This document shows, piece by piece, positions 23,701 through 35,680 of a DNA stretch of 64,000 bases (its first letter is position 1; each line of letters opens with the position of its first letter). A program made the translations under genes and the position numbers. The stretch lies in the NCBI RefSeq assembly GCF_023065955.2, contig NW_026622797.1, positions 55,735,689 to 55,799,688 on the forward strand, in the 5' to 3' direction. The DNA is from Ursus arctos (lineage: Eukaryota > Chordata > Mammalia > Carnivora > Ursidae). Under the pieces are notes generated by a model. That model ran no database searches. It was not told the DNA's origin and saw nothing but the letters and a program-made list of their open reading frames with translations.

Positions 23701-24207
23701 CTTTGTTTCCTGATGACTGATTAAAATGGGTTGTTAAACTTTTGGCTTGTGTGCTTTAACACATACAGTTTGCACACTGTGTCATAAGCATCGTCACACA
23801 GAGAAATACGTAAATACATCAGAAAACGAGTCAAATATTTAAGTAAAAAGCAATGCAATTTATTGTTCCTCACCAAGTAAGTTGGACGATAAAGAGGCAG
23901 TAAGTTGAAGGACGAAGGGAGAAGAATAGAAGCAGTGGTTGACATTCTTGTGGAAGGTGATGCAATGATTAACTTCAAGCAAACTCCCAGACTCAAAGGA
24001 ACTGTAGATAATCTTTGTTGTTTTGATGCTGTCAAAGGGAAGGCTATGAAAAATCTTCTGGGAAAGTGATGTACCATTAGGGTTAAAAAAATTCAAAATT
24101 GTCCTTTGTACACCTGTGTTTATGTTTGTAAATTCCTTACCTGATGAAAGATATTACATCCTTTTTAAACAAAAGTCATCTCAACATATCACTTTCATGT
24201 TCATGGT
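20711..24207. other. Repeat-poor stretch, 3.5 kb
   Basis: No repeat family recognised. Slightly GC-richer at 21050-21700. Longest frame is 118 codons on the minus strand (23721-24077), overlapped by a 58-codon + strand frame at 23893-24066 whose translation looks more protein-like (see findings). No exon structure could be supported. Confidence 0.5.
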
Positions 24208-24720
24208 TGTTAATTATTTGTGTCAATTTGACTGGGTCATGGGGTGCCCAGGTATTTGCTTAAACATTATTTCTGAGTGTGTCTGTGAGGATGTGTGCAG
24301 ATGAGATTAGCATTTTGAAGTGGTAGACGGAGTAAGGCAGATTGCGCTCTGAAGTGAGTGGACATCCTCCAGTCTGTTGTGGGCCTGAATAAAACAAAAA
24401 GGCAAAGGAAGGGAGAATTTAGTTTCTTTGCCTGGTTGATTTAGCTTTTCATGGATCTTCTCCTGCCCTGAAACTTGGACTACACCTTAGGTTTTCCTGA
24501 TTCTCAGGCCTTTGGACTTGTACTAGTATTACCAATGTTCCTGCTTTTCTGGCTTGCAGACACCATAATCTCATGAGCCAATTCTTCATAATGCATCTTA
24601 TATATATATTGTGTGTATACATACATCTACCCAATACACACATACACAAACACATACAAACTCTTATGTATATATACATATATATATTGTTTCTGTTTCT
24701 ATGGAGAACCCTAATGCAGA
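24208..24720 (+). mobile_element. ERVL-type (MLT2-like) LTR
   Basis: Starts TGTTAATTATTTGTGTCAAT, 'gactgggtcatggggtgccc', 'attatttctgagtgtgtctgtgagg', 'agatgagattagcatttt', 'gcctgaataaaacaaaaagg', 'ttctcaggcctttggact', 'ataatctcatgagccaattc', and ends 'tctatggagaaccctaatgca'. This motif chain is the MLT2 class of ERVL LTRs, bounded by TG and CA. A TA/CA expansion at about 24598-24690 lies near the end. It is followed immediately by an ERVL primer-binding site. No viral coding frame survives. Confidence 0.9.
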
Positions 24721-24723
24721 GTT

Positions 24724-24739
24724 TGGTACCAGGAATGGG
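24724..24739 (+). other. ERVL primer-binding site (tRNA-Leu type)
   Basis: tggtaccaggaatggg, three bases after the LTR, pairs with the 3' end of a tRNA-Leu (…CCCACTCCTGGTACCA) at 15 of 16 positions. The location is exactly where a retroviral minus-strand primer site should be, so the LTR is the 5' LTR of a once-larger element. The internal region after about 24760 is not recognisable. Confidence 0.8.
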
Positions 24740-24925
24740 TATCATTGAGTCCTAGTAGTCGACTACTCTGTGGTGCCTGACTTACCACTAGCCAAATTCA
24801 GGAAGCACATTCATTTGCTAGACATATTAGTCGTCTTTTGGAATGTCAACATTCATTTTTAGGGTGACTCTTGAGAATTGTCTTGGTCATCATTTTGTTT
24901 AAAATGTATTAAATTGGGCAAAATG

Positions 24926-25136
24926 CACACTTTTTCTTTTAAAAAAAAGAATTTACGTATTTATTGGAGAGAGAGAGAAGGAACAAGCATGGGTGGAGGG
25001 GGAAAGAGCAGAGGGAGAGAGAGAAGCAGACTCCCCGTCAAGCAGGGAGCCCAATGAGGGACTCGATCCCAGGACCCTGAGCTGAAGGCAGACCCTCAAC
25101 TGACTGAGCCACCCAGGTGCCCCCATACTTTTTCTT
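24926..25136 (-). mobile_element. CAN-SINE, antisense, with 13-bp target-site duplication
   Basis: On the + strand it begins with A/T tail 'gaatttacgtatttattgg', GA-rich middle, 'gactcgatcccaggaccctg' and ends with the reversed head 'tgagccacccaggtgcccc' at about 25123. Flanks cacactttttctt (24926-24938) and catactttttctt (25124-25136) differ at one base. Confidence 0.95.
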
Positions 25137-26029
25137 ATAACAATAGCCAGAATCATCCAGTTTATTTTTTATTATTAGTTTTTAGAGATAAACATCTATA
25201 AAATGTAAGCATTGGAAACCAAGAATCTTTTTACCAGCAAAACCTACCTGCAGACCACTGTTTAAGGACTATTATTGATTATTGTTCTTGATTTAAATAC
25301 ATACATTTTTCTTATTTATCTTGTACCTTCAGGTACATCTCACTCAAACCAAGACTGTAGTTAGGCCATTAATAATTTTAATATCAATAGAAAAGATTAA
25401 TTATTAACAATTTACACATTCATGAAGTACATTTAATACTTTTATTATAAAAACTTTTATAAAAATTAAATAAGAACTATTACATTTTGGAGATTAGTCA
25501 TTTTAGTGACAGTTAAATATTACTTATCCTGAAGTGTAGATCATTATACAATTTAATTACCTATGTGGAGGATACCCTAATTTTAGAATGCTTTCAAACT
25601 GCCTGCATTCATCATTTCCATATAAATTAATAACCCAAAATTATTGTATATATTTGTGTGGAATCTATTTTAAAAAATAAAAAGGATACTTTCTAAAAAC
25701 CACATTAAATAGAAATCTTAATTTGTAAACAAGTTAATTCGAAAGATGTTTAAAATAGATTTTTCTTAATGAGGAGACATACTGGAAGTTTCATTGTTTT
25801 TATCAGTTTGGTAGTGAATAGCTTGTAAAATCTATAGGAAACTGGTAAACTTTATTATGATCATTTTCAGAAGTATTACCCCTTTATGAATCACCCTTAT
25901 GTCAGTGAAAGATCCAAAATCTTTAGCATGGCAGACAGGTTGTTAGTGTTTTGATCTTTCCTAACTTCTCAGCCTCATGGATTTAAGTTTGAATCACTCC
26001 CAAATGTGCTATGTTCTCTCTAGTACTAT
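25137..26029. other. No recognised feature
   Basis: Very AT-rich; no family recognised. Confidence 0.5.
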
Positions 26030-26350
26030 ATTCTATGCTAGCCTTCCTTGACTTTCGTCTCATCCCCTAGGCTTCCTGGATAACTTCTACTCATAATTCA
26101 AGATCCCACTCATATCACTAACTCTGAGAAGCCTTTTTTTTTATACCTCCGCAGTCTAAATAAAGTTCTGTCTGTACTGATAAAACACCTTCCTTAATCA
26201 AATCACATAATGACTCATTTTCTTACCCCTCTCCCTTCCCACCAAAGATCATGAGCTCATTGAAATTCAGAAAAATATTTTATTCATTTTCATGTTTCAA
26301 AAGCCTGGTTTAATGTTAAATAGAATTCCATAAATGATTATTTAGAAAGA
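26030..26350 (+). mobile_element. L2 LINE 3' end, sense
   Basis: 'ctctgagaagcctttttttt', 'aaacaccttccttaatcaaatc', 'atcatgagctcattgaaattc', 'aaaagcctggtttaatgtt', 'ccataaatgattattt' follow the L2 3' order 'gaggccttccctgac...aagctccatgagggcaggg...agtgcctggcac...caataaatatttgttg'. Diverged. Confidence 0.6.
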
Positions 26351-27440
26351 TCCAAATTAATGAACTGAAAGAGTATAGCACAAAAATAATAAATCCCACA
26401 CTGAAGATTCATTATGTGATCTAGAAAAAATAATTGAGATAAGTTGTCTTTCTTTTTAAGATTTTCAAAATTCCTGGAGAAACCCTTTATAGTATTTTAG
26501 GTTCGCTGTCTTTAGGGGTAATTGTATATTTTGTTATATTATAAAGTAATGTCTTTAATTTATTCTCTCTGGAAGTCAAAGTAGTAAACTCTATGTCATA
26601 GTTATAGCATTAAATGAGGCATGTTTAAAAACCTGGGACATGTTTACATTATGATAAGGGTTGATCTTGTTTATAACCTTAAAAATTGATGCATATTTAA
26701 TATTTACAACTTATTTTATCATTTATCTTAAAACATTAAGTAGTAGAGAAATATTAAAATACAATCTTAAGATTAATGTAGGGTCAATCAAAATTATTAT
26801 ATTATCATTCACACAGTAGGTCATCTCTTTTTCTTTGGGTATGTGATAAAGTTTCAGTTCTCTAGTATGTTATATTCTGAACCACATGTGTTCTTAATAT
26901 GTAAATCACTATCACCAAACAATTAATTTTATTCTTCAGATCTGATTTATAAAATAAATTAGTAAATGTAGCTTAGGGATTCTGTAAACTCCCTTTTTAG
27001 TCCTTGTGAACATCCTAGATTTGGCTAAGAATTCAGTTGGCTTCAGAATCATACAACAAACCTCAATTTCAAATAATCTCCAGAGAAGTATTACTTCTGG
27101 GAATATGTGTGTAGTGTTCTAAATGTTTTGGAGACTTTTTACAGTGTTTTCTCTGCTTTCCTTCACTTCCTTTCCTCTTCATATCCCCTAAGAAAACCTC
27201 AGGCACTAGATATAGCAATAAATTGTTATGAGTGTTATGTAAGAAGAGAAAAGGTGCTCTGAGATACAGAACAGGGCATATTGTCTATTCCGTGAGGTCA
27301 GGAATGTCCTCCCTGAGGAAGTTTTGAAGAAAGAGTATGAATACTAATTATATGGGGCAGGTTTTCCAGGCAAACATAATAGCATATTTAAGGGTTTGGG
27401 GAAAAAATAATGAAAAAAAAAACAAAAAAGATCCATTTAC
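26351..27440. other. No recognised feature
   Basis: AT-rich with no repeat recognised; ordinary non-coding composition. Confidence 0.5.
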
Positions 27441-27468
27441 CTATCTATCTATCTATCTATCTATCTAT
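27441..27468. repeat. (CTAT)7 tetranucleotide microsatellite
   Basis: Seven pure CTAT units. Tetranucleotide loci of this kind are usually length-variable between individuals. Confidence 0.95.
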
Positions 27469-28559
27469 GTGCACACACATGTGTATGTCCTCATCATTAG
27501 CTGAGGTTACAATGGCCATTTACCCACAGATTAATCTAGATTGTCTAAGCAGAATCTGCAAGGAAATGCCCTAAACCCAATATTCTGGGCATTAGTTCAC
27601 CCTACTCTAAAAAGGCTTATGTTGAAAGAAGCTGGGAAATTTACACAGAAGATATTTTTGGAATGTTATAGTATGTACTCTCCTCTCCCAGTGAAAAGAG
27701 GAGATGTTTGCCTCCCCCTCACCTCAAGTTTGATAAGCCAGGTTTCAAGGAGCAACATATATAAGGATGAAGGAAGAGCACTTCATGGGCTCAGCTCTTT
27801 CTTGTTCATAATTTCCCATTTCCAAGTTAACCCTAAGAGGGAGTGAACTCACAGACACTTCCTTATTACCTCATTCTGACCAATGGCTGCTCAGGAATAC
27901 AGGTAAGTTTCCCCAGGAAAATAGACTCAGAAGTGGAAGTTTGAATGCAGACAGTTTAGTGGGTAGTGCTCCTCAGAACAACAGCTATGTAGGAGAAAGC
28001 AGAACAGTGATGCAGTTACAACAAAATGCTCAGCCCAGCTCCAGAGCCCCTTAGTCAATCACAAGCCAGGCAAAGGGACCAGACTCGTATTTCTGTATCC
28101 ACTGGTCTTTACAGGCAGTCTGCATCCAGATTGAATGTATAACCTTACAGGGGCCAAGGGAAACACTTAGAAAAGCCCCTGCTGTGTCGTCAGTACACAA
28201 TATTTCCAGACACTAAAGAAATAAGTTCCTTGTCTTTGGAGGGGCATTCAAGTGATTCATTGCAGTGTCCACCACATACTGTCTTGTGATATGCTTCCTA
28301 TTCAGTGGCAGTGGAGAACTGACTCCATCCAGTTTGTGGACGTGCGAGGCATGTTAGCTGGGGAAACTTTAGCTAGCTGGGGTGGCTCAGCCAAGGTGAG
28401 ACTCAAGCTATGCCTCTGGGATAAAAAGATAGTTGCTGAACTTGTGTAGGCATATAATGTATGTGTCTAATTCAGTCGGTTCTTTATATGTAGTAGTTAT
28501 TACTCATATAGTATTCCGAGATTCACAGAGCACTCAGTTAATTGGAGAAAATTCAATAT
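27469..28559. other. Unassigned, GC-richer stretch
   Basis: The part 27885-28440 is more GC-rich than its surroundings ('gctcagcccagctccagagcccc', 'agctggggtggctcag'). It may be an old LTR or other repeat that I cannot name. The frames of 101 codons (27541-27846) and 65 codons (28252-28449) carry no domain. Confidence 0.4.
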
Positions 28560-28765
28560 GATGAAAGGTTAAGTACCAGTGGGGCAGAGTGAGAGATATA
28601 CTTGGAGAGTAAAGCAAGCACCGGTTTATATCCTGCCTAAGAAGCCACATTTGAAAATTTGGACTTTATCCTAAGATAAATCAGAAAACATATCAGAAGT
28701 GACATGATCAGATATGAATTTCAGAATGCTTGCAGAATAAAGAATGAAAAAAATATATTAAAAAT
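28560..28765 (-). mobile_element. L2 LINE fragment, antisense
   Basis: 'ggggcagagtgagagatata', 'ttggactttatcctaagataaatc', 'agtgacatgatcagatatg' reproduce antisense L2 ('ggagtgagcgaggg...ttggattttattctgagtg...gtgacatgatctgatt'). Confidence 0.75.
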
Positions 28766-28769
28766 TGGA

Positions 28770-29345
28770 AAATTACTTGACTAGGGACTTCACAAATAAC
28801 ATACTCAAAACAACAAAAATCATATAAGCTGGTAAGCATAATTAGTCATTCAGGAAATGATATTTTAACCAAAACAAGATACCAGATAGCTATCATAAAA
28901 ACATTTTTTGCTAGAGATATAGAAAACTAGGACCTCTCATTACTGCTGGTATTTGGTATCACTGCTTAGAAAACCAGAAACCTGTACTAAAGCTAAACAT
29001 AGGACCTATGACCCAGCAATTCTACTCTTTGGAATATATTTAACAGAAATCCATTCATAGATCTGTAAGAAAAAAAATCACAAAAAAATGTTTATAGGAA
29101 CCTTATTCATGTTAACTAAAATTGGAATTTAACAAAATGTCTATCAAAAATAGTCAATAAAAATTCCTGGAATGTTCACTATGGAATACAACTTGCAGTG
29201 AAAAAGAATGAACTATTAATATATGCAGCAGGATGAAAGAATCTCCAAATGTAATATTGAACAAAAGAAACAATACATTGAGTTCATTTGGCATAAAAAC
29301 AGCGAAAACATTTGTTAGGAGGAAAAAAGCTTTCAATGAGAAAGT
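28770..29345 (+). mobile_element. Old L1 ORF2 end, sense
   Basis: 'gataccagatagctatcata', 'gacctctcattactgctgg', 'acctatgacccagcaattctac', 'caaaatgtctatcaaaaatag', 'atggaatacaacttgcagtg', 'gaatgaactattaatatatgcagc' give the ORF2p C-terminal region in order, with frame breaks. It abuts the antisense L2 at its left. Confidence 0.82.
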
Positions 29346-30789
29346 TAAAAAAAATAAGAGCCATTATTAGGGCAGATATTAGCTGGGGGAAAAGTTTGTG
29401 TGAAGTTTAAGCAGATGCATTTATAAAACATGATTACATATTTTTCAATGTATGTAAAATTATGTAAAGAGTATGTATTACATATTTTTCAACATAGATA
29501 TCTAAGGACCTATATTGAAAAAATCAGAAAGGATATTATTGGTGAGAAATAAGACTAAAAATGGGTAATGAAGGGAGCACCTAATATAATAGTGTACCAT
29601 GAATTAAGAATTAGTACTGACTCTCCTGCACCTGATACACTATATTAATGGAAAAATTTATATTTTAGTTATTGATATTACTGGGTAGGTTTAGTAAGTA
29701 TACTGCCCAGTCCATGAAGATGAGTCCTCATATTTATTCTGCAGAATGAACATTAAGTACACTTAGCTAGGTCTGGAGAAGGTACACCAATAAAATAATA
29801 AAAGCCAGACATAGTCTATTGAAAATTAAGAGTTCGTCTGTATAGTTTGTGATTCTCTTTGAGGAGCTATTACTTTGGTCAGTCAAGACATACAACACTG
29901 TTGGTTAATTCACTTGCATATTTAATCAATATAAATAATGTAAGACCAAGTACTTGAGAGGGAAAACATTATTCTGGACCCTAACAAATCACGTGGAGGG
30001 TATAGACAAGTGAATCGTTCGCTACAATATGTTACACTATAATTTGCTATTGTGTGACAGGAGGTATGAGTAGAATGTTTTATGAGGTAAGATAAATACA
30101 TCAACTAAAAGGGTATACTAGGAATGCATTACCCTGAAAATGAGAGAAATCGAACTAATAGTGTTTAAAATAAATGTTGACTAGTAGTGGTTCTGGCAAT
30201 GATTTTGGAACTCAACAATGTTAGATCCTGGGAATACATTTTTCCATTTTATTCTTGCTTCTGGTCTGTAGTCACAGGTTGATTGCTGCTGCTGCTCTAG
30301 GAATCATGTACCGTTCTGTGTTCCAAAAAGAAGAAAACACTTTCCACACCTTTATCTTGATATTTTGAGGGAAAATCCTCTCTATATGATTTCTGATAAC
30401 AGTTTATCGGCCAGGATTACTACATGCTCACTCTAACAGAAGTGTTGATTAGTTAACACTTCAATTCTCATCCTTTATAGCAGAGGAAGACAAAGAAAAA
30501 GTCATTGGGAATCGATGTGTATGAGCCATCCTCATTCTCTACTGCATAGGAAGAAAAATCTAAAAATCCAATAGAAGGTATTGTTTGAGTTTCGTTTTTA
30601 GTGTCAAGCAGGGTGTAGTCTAAGTGTATACAGGGAGTGGAGAGAGAACAGCATTGCACGAGGAGAGTACTACTTTTAAGAAAAACCATGAGCCCTGGGT
30701 AAATCTATAACTAATTCTATGTGGGTGAACAAAGAGGAGATGTTTGGAGTGGTATGACTTGAGGCTAGAATGGTTAGCAAAAATTATGC
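29346..30789. other. No recognised feature
   Basis: AT-rich; a (GCT)4 run at about 30284-30296. No repeat family or gene recognised. Confidence 0.5.
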
Positions 30790-31740
30790 CATGAGATGTA
30801 TTCTAGAGTAAGTTAAGGAATTTGAATGTTAGAGTAAAAATACAGAAAAACATTAAAATACCTTTAACAAAATGTTACATGGTCTTATTTGCATTACTGA
30901 AAGATCATTCTTATAGAATATGGAGGATGAAATAAAGGGATGCCCGACAAATGCTAGGTGGGAAGTCATGAAAAGTCGGATATAGGAATAGAAAAAAATA
31001 TGATTGGAGTCAGTGAAATATAGTTAAGACATATTAAGGACATTATATCTATTGAATATATAAATGACCAGATAATAAGTAGTAGATAAGGAGATAATAA
31101 GAAGAAATCTAGGATGTTTGTCATGATTGTGGATTGATGAATGAGAGTCAATCCATTTAAAACATAAAAAATACAAAAAGTGAAGCTGATACTGTGAGAA
31201 AGAAATCAAATTCCTTTTTGTATTTACTGAGTGTTAAATGTCTCTGGACAATCAAATGTAGGTACCCAGGTTGTGAATGGACAAGAGTAATAGTTTGAGA
31301 CTATGGGTAGTATTTGGAATGCTGATTATAGATCAAGTTACTACAAATTTTATGGAGAGAGGTAATAATAAGATCTTGGGAGGAATATCAGTATTCAAGG
31401 GCAGTGTAAAGTGTGATGGTCCCATGGATGAAACTAAGAATAGATAGCCCTCTACAGACATTTTAAGAATACTTCAAGAAAGTCACAGAAACTGGCAGCA
31501 GGTATGGTCAAGTGAAAGCAATGAAATAAAGAAGTCAATAAGTACAGAAAAGAGCATATTAAAAAGGAAGTTTTGAATATATTAATGAGTGCTGTTTCAC
31601 TAAAGTGTTGGTAGAAAAGATAGGTTAATGAGTGAGGAAGAGAAGTACATGCAGATGGAAGAATGAGTATAGAGTATGCTCTCAAAAACACTTTCCGAAT
31701 CATATATATGACCTATGAGAGCCTATTTGTCACATTGTAC
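30790..31740 (-). mobile_element. L2 LINE, long antisense fragment including reverse-transcriptase part
   Basis: In order on the + strand: 'acatggtcttatttgcattac' with 'aaagatcattcttatagaatatgg', then 'gaaatctaggatgtttgtcatg', 'tgatgaatgagagtcaatcc', and at the far end 'ggtcaagtgaaagcaatg', 'gtgttggtagaaaagatagg'. This is the antisense order of the L2 C-terminal coding region running toward its 5' side. Reverse frames (31024-31209, 31452-31703) contain short matches but are too decayed to code. Confidence 0.68.
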
Positions 31741-33531
31741 TGACTTACTTGGATGTATGCATGTTCAGTAAAAAAGCATAAGGCAAAGGTTTTTAATACT
31801 TTCAGTTATTTTGATGTCCCTCTCCTACCCTGTATTTTTCCATTTTATTCCACTACAAACTGCTCCTCCAGCTTTAAAATAGGCCTGTGTCTTGCTTGAG
31901 CTTACCGATTAGTAATTACTGATTTCAGCCACTTGTTAAGTGAATATTTATTAACCCATCCTACCCTACTCCATGGACACATTATCTTAAAACTGAATAA
32001 AGTAATTATATTAAAATAATTTATATTAAATTATAAGTGTTCAAACTGTTACCCATGGTAGAGTTGCTTTTTCAGTGTTTTAATCTAATGAGATCTCTAT
32101 TGGTGAAATTCACAAGGGATGTATTTGAACATGAGTCCTCTGGGCTTTGAAATGGACACATGTTTCAGTCCTATCCAGTTATCTTCCAGAACCCAGACAT
32201 TTTATCATCTTTCTAAATGCCAAATTCATTATCTTTTCTGTTCTTTCAAAGCACAGTAAAACACAGATAGCACCTAGGGAGAGACTGAATCAGTACAAAG
32301 TCTAAACCTAGAGGGCAGAAATGCCATAATTTATTTATTTTTATACCAATGTCCTTTCTTCAACTTAACATAGCTCTTTGAATATATCAGGAAAAATAAT
32401 ACGAGAATATAAGGTAATTAATTGTGTAATCACGCATTCACAAATATTTGTTTTAAGATATAAGAAAGGAGTTTTACAAATGACCATGAATAGAGCTCAA
32501 ATGAAGAAGTATTCTTGAGTACATAATTACCTCCCATGAGTGCTATGAGAATTAATGAGTTAATGTTTAAAAAGCAATTTGAAATATTTTGATGAGAAAT
32601 GCCATTAAGTACTTTATAACCCCAACTTGTTAATTAAATTTCCTAAGGAATATCATTTTATTACTGTCAAATGAAAGTACAGGGTGTCCCCTTCAATGTG
32701 ACCTGCAGTATAAAATTATAGCTTTTACCCCTGGAAATTGCAAAGACAATAGACTGTCTTGTCAAACTTACATGCATAGCGTTAAAATCGGGGGAGGGGG
32801 GGCGGCAAAGGAGCCTCTTTCTATCCAGAAGAAAAAAAAATACTTTAGTACATTTTTGAACATGGATTTTACCTGAAATGAGGCTTTTAAAATTTTTGAT
32901 AAAGTGGTTAATCATTTATAAAATACCATTTCCTAGATGAAAGCTAAATAAATAACTATATGATACTCAGCAGAAGGTGATGTGAAAACATTTTAAATCT
33001 GTGCAGTTAAAGGCTGGAAGAGATGGCAAGACAGGAAGTAGTTATTAAACCTTTGCAAAAGAGATGTTTCCATATTAAAAAAATATATGCAGAGCAGATA
33101 AGCAGTTTCTGTGGGGCTTTTGACTCAAGACACATTTATATGAATGGCACATCCAATGCTCATTCCAATCTGTAATTCTATAAAAATTTACAAGAGAGAA
33201 CTAGAAAATGTATCATTAGTACGAGTTCTAATTTTCATAATCTATAGAATTCAGAACTCTAGGCAATAATAAAAGCAGCATCAAATAGTTTGGTTTATGT
33301 CATTTAGTGAGTTTCTTCTTTATATTATCATGGTTAATTCTTTCACTTAAAAGTACTTCAAATCCTCTATTAAAAAAAAAATCACCAAAGCAACATCATC
33401 AAATCAGGAATAAACTGAAATTAACAATATTTTTGTCATCCACAATATTACAAGGTTTTCAACTGATAAGGAGAGAAATACTGAACATTGCCTGTATTTA
33501 ATAGATCTTGTGTCTATTAAGAAAATACAAT
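31741..33531. other. No recognised feature, with one G-run
   Basis: Mostly AT-rich, unique-looking. At 32789-32807 a run of G5-A-G7-C-G2 stands out from the AT-rich background. No repeat family recognised. Confidence 0.5.
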
Positions 33532-33791
33532 AAACTCTATTTATTTATCTATTTATTTATGTATAAAGATTTATTTATTTATTTGAGAGACATAGGGAGA
33601 GAGTGCATGTGTGCAGGGGGAGGGGCAGAGGGAAAGAGAGAGAAAGAGAATCCACAAGCAGACTCCCCCCTGAGCACAGAGCCGTACAGGATACTCCACA
33701 CCAGGACCCTGAGATCATGACCTGAGCCAAAACCAAGGGTCGGTGGATTAACAGACTGTGCCACCCAGACGCCCCAAGAAAACTCAATTTT
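33532..33791 (-). mobile_element. CAN-SINE, antisense
   Basis: Element 33544-33775: + strand shows an expanded TTTA tail ('tttatttatttatttgaga'), GA-rich middle, 'accaggaccctgagatcatgacc', and reversed head 'tgccacccagacgcccc'. Weak flanking similarity aaactctattta / aaactcaatttta suggests the target-site duplication. The tail has grown into a (TTTA)n repeat. Confidence 0.93.
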
Positions 33792-34559
33792 AAAAATTTA
33801 CACATTTCCTTTTTTAATGTTATTTGAAATATATGCAATCAGAAAAATGAGATATTGCCTTAGTGGCTCTATTAGGAGGAAAAATGTCTTCAAAAAGTGC
33901 CGAACTGGCCTAAACACTAAAACCTTGGCTTTATAGTAGGGTCTGTGTTAATGGCCAACTTCATTATCTAACTTTAAAAAAACATCCACCAAGTATCAAT
34001 TGAAACATTTAACCATGTAATATGAGACAAATATACTTTAAAGTTCATGCTATTTAGACAGTCATTGATAAATATTAATTTCTGTTATATTAATGGACTA
34101 TAAACATATGCTTTATGTAGTTTTATGTGAACTCTAGAAAAATCTAAAGATTTCCATGTTGCCTCTTTTCTTAATAAAACTGAAATTTTTCTATTACTAG
34201 GTGCATTTGAATCAGAATACGTTTGTAACATTTTCTTATTTTAAGAGAGTTTTAATGCATTTTTAAAGTAAATTTCAGCAGTGAACTATTACTACAATTA
34301 TAGATGCTGGGGTATATTTTACTTACTGTAGAGGATTTTAAAACTTTATAATCTCACCAACATGCTAGGGGCAAAATAAATCAGTAGTCATAATTTTTTT
34401 TTCCCAGCTACATGATTTATTTTTCTCTTGTGAAGTGGTCAGAAATCTCTCCTCTGCTTCTCTGAAAGTGTTGGGTCATGGCCTGAGCCTGGGGCAAAGG
34501 AAGCGGAGAGAGTTCTTAAGGCAAATACTTTCTGGAAGATTCTGGAAAAGTAAGCCTTG
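33792..34559. other. No recognised feature
   Basis: AT-rich, no repeat or coding signal recognised. Confidence 0.5.
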
Positions 34560-34940
34560 GGGTAGATTCGACTGACAATTATCCTTGTTATAACAGATCA
34601 CAGAAAAAATATTTCTGTACCTTGAAGGGAAATGTCCTCAAAGGAGATGAACTTTGAACTGGATTCCTAAAGGACATAGAATTCAGTTAGGTAAAAAAGG
34701 ATGTGGAAGGCTAATCTAAATAGGAAAATAATATGAGATATTAAAATACTATAGAAAGAGTAGTGTATAAAACATTATTGGTGGCAAAAAGATGGAATAT
34801 ATGGGAAACAAAATAGGTTAGAGAAATAACTTGGTATCTTTGATCTATCAACAAATGTGTGACCTATTTTAATATCTGCTCCAGATTGTGGAGGGCATTC
34901 AGTTCTAAGTTAGAGTGTGGCATTATCCTATGGGTTAAAG
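34560..34940 (-). mobile_element. L2 LINE, antisense, 3' part of a split copy
   Basis: 'gagatgaactttgaactgga', 'cctaaaggacatagaattcag' and 'gtggagggcattcag' are like the antisense L2 3' region ('gacatttgagctgagacctgaagga...'). It appears to be the first piece of an L2 that resumes at 35370. Confidence 0.55.
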
Positions 34941-35024
34941 ATCACAAAACTTTTGATCACAGAACACATGAGTTAAAAAGAAAAAAACAAAAACAAAACG
35001 AAACATGCACTTTGTATGTTATCT

Positions 35025-35140
35025 ATTTCTGAGTAGCAAACTACCCCAAAATGTAACATCTTAAAACATAAGCAATGTACCTGTCCATGATTTTCTAGTC
35101 AACCATTTAGGCTAAGTTCAGCTAAGAGCTTGCTCATCTG
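35025..35140 (+). repeat. Interspersed repeat 'A', 5' fragment
   Basis: 'ctgagtagcaaactaccccaaaatgtaac', 'cttaaaacataagcaatg' and 'aggctaagttcagctaaga' match the start of the repeat seen at 940-1428 and 41510-42045. Confidence 0.5.
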
Positions 35141-35164
35141 TCTATTTATCTATGATCTATCTAT

Positions 35165-35365
35165 TTTTCCTACATGCTGAGTACTCCTCTAAGAGCTTTA
35201 CAATGATTATAATTCTTCCTGAAAACTCTTATGCGGTTTTATTATCACTCCTATTTAGAGCAATGGAAACTGAAACAAACACATTAGAGACATGCCCAAA
35301 ATCACAAAAGAAATAATAGATGTAACCTGGCTATGTTATAGAAAAGTGGGATTTCACCTCTCAAT
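35165..35365 (-). mobile_element. MIR SINE, antisense
   Basis: In order: 'tgctgagtactcctctaagagctttac', 'gttttattatcactcctattt', 'gcaatggaaactgaaacaa', 'catgcccaaaatcacaaaag', 'gatgtaacctgg'. This is antisense MIR ('gtgccaggcactgttctaagcactttac...attattatccccattt...gaggaaactgaggc...cttgcccaaggtcacacag'). Confidence 0.85.
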
Positions 35366-35369
35366 CATA

Positions 35370-35483
35370 ATTGATGGATAGGAATGTGTGAAATGGTCCA
35401 TAGAGAAAAGTAGACTGGGGACTCAGAACAGAATCCTGAAGAACACCAACGTAGAAAAGATAGGCAAAAGAAGAAAAGCCTTT
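35370..35483 (-). mobile_element. L2 LINE, antisense, middle part of a split copy
   Basis: 'gaaatggtccatagagaaaag', 'gggactcagaacagaatcctg', 'agaacaccaacgtagaaaag' match antisense L2 'gtgtagatagagaagagaag...aaggactgagccctgggg...cactccaacattaagagg'. Confidence 0.7.
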
Positions 35484-35486
35484 TAT

Positions 35487-35640
35487 CAATGGTCACAAAC
35501 CTGGCAGTGCACCAGAACCCTGAGGAGTTTTAATGAACAAATCCTTATACCCCAGGACACAGTAAATATGGTGTGGGGCCACAGAACCTATATTTTCTCA
35601 TACTAAAATTAGGTAATTCTGGTGCATCCACTTCACAAAC
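35487..35640 (+). mobile_element. MER5-type hAT-Charlie nonautonomous element
   Basis: Near-palindromic: 'caatggtcacaaacctgg' ... 'gcaccagaaccctgaggagtttt' at the left and 'ggtaattctggtgcatccac' at the right; centre 'tggggccacagaacctat'. This is the MER5 layout ('cagtggttctcaaac...agaatcacctgggg...gtgattctgatgca'). No transposase. It lies inside the split L2. Confidence 0.75.
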
Positions 35641-35680
35641 ATGCATTTAGGAGCTTAAGAGATTATCTAAATCTCTACAT

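Noticed and set aside
23721..24077. 118-codon minus-strand frame
   Set aside because: No recognised family. The opposite strand looks equally or more protein-like, so it was kept only as a low-score lead.
27441..27468. CRISPR-like or other regular array
   Set aside because: Pure tetranucleotide microsatellite without spacers; the genome is mammalian.
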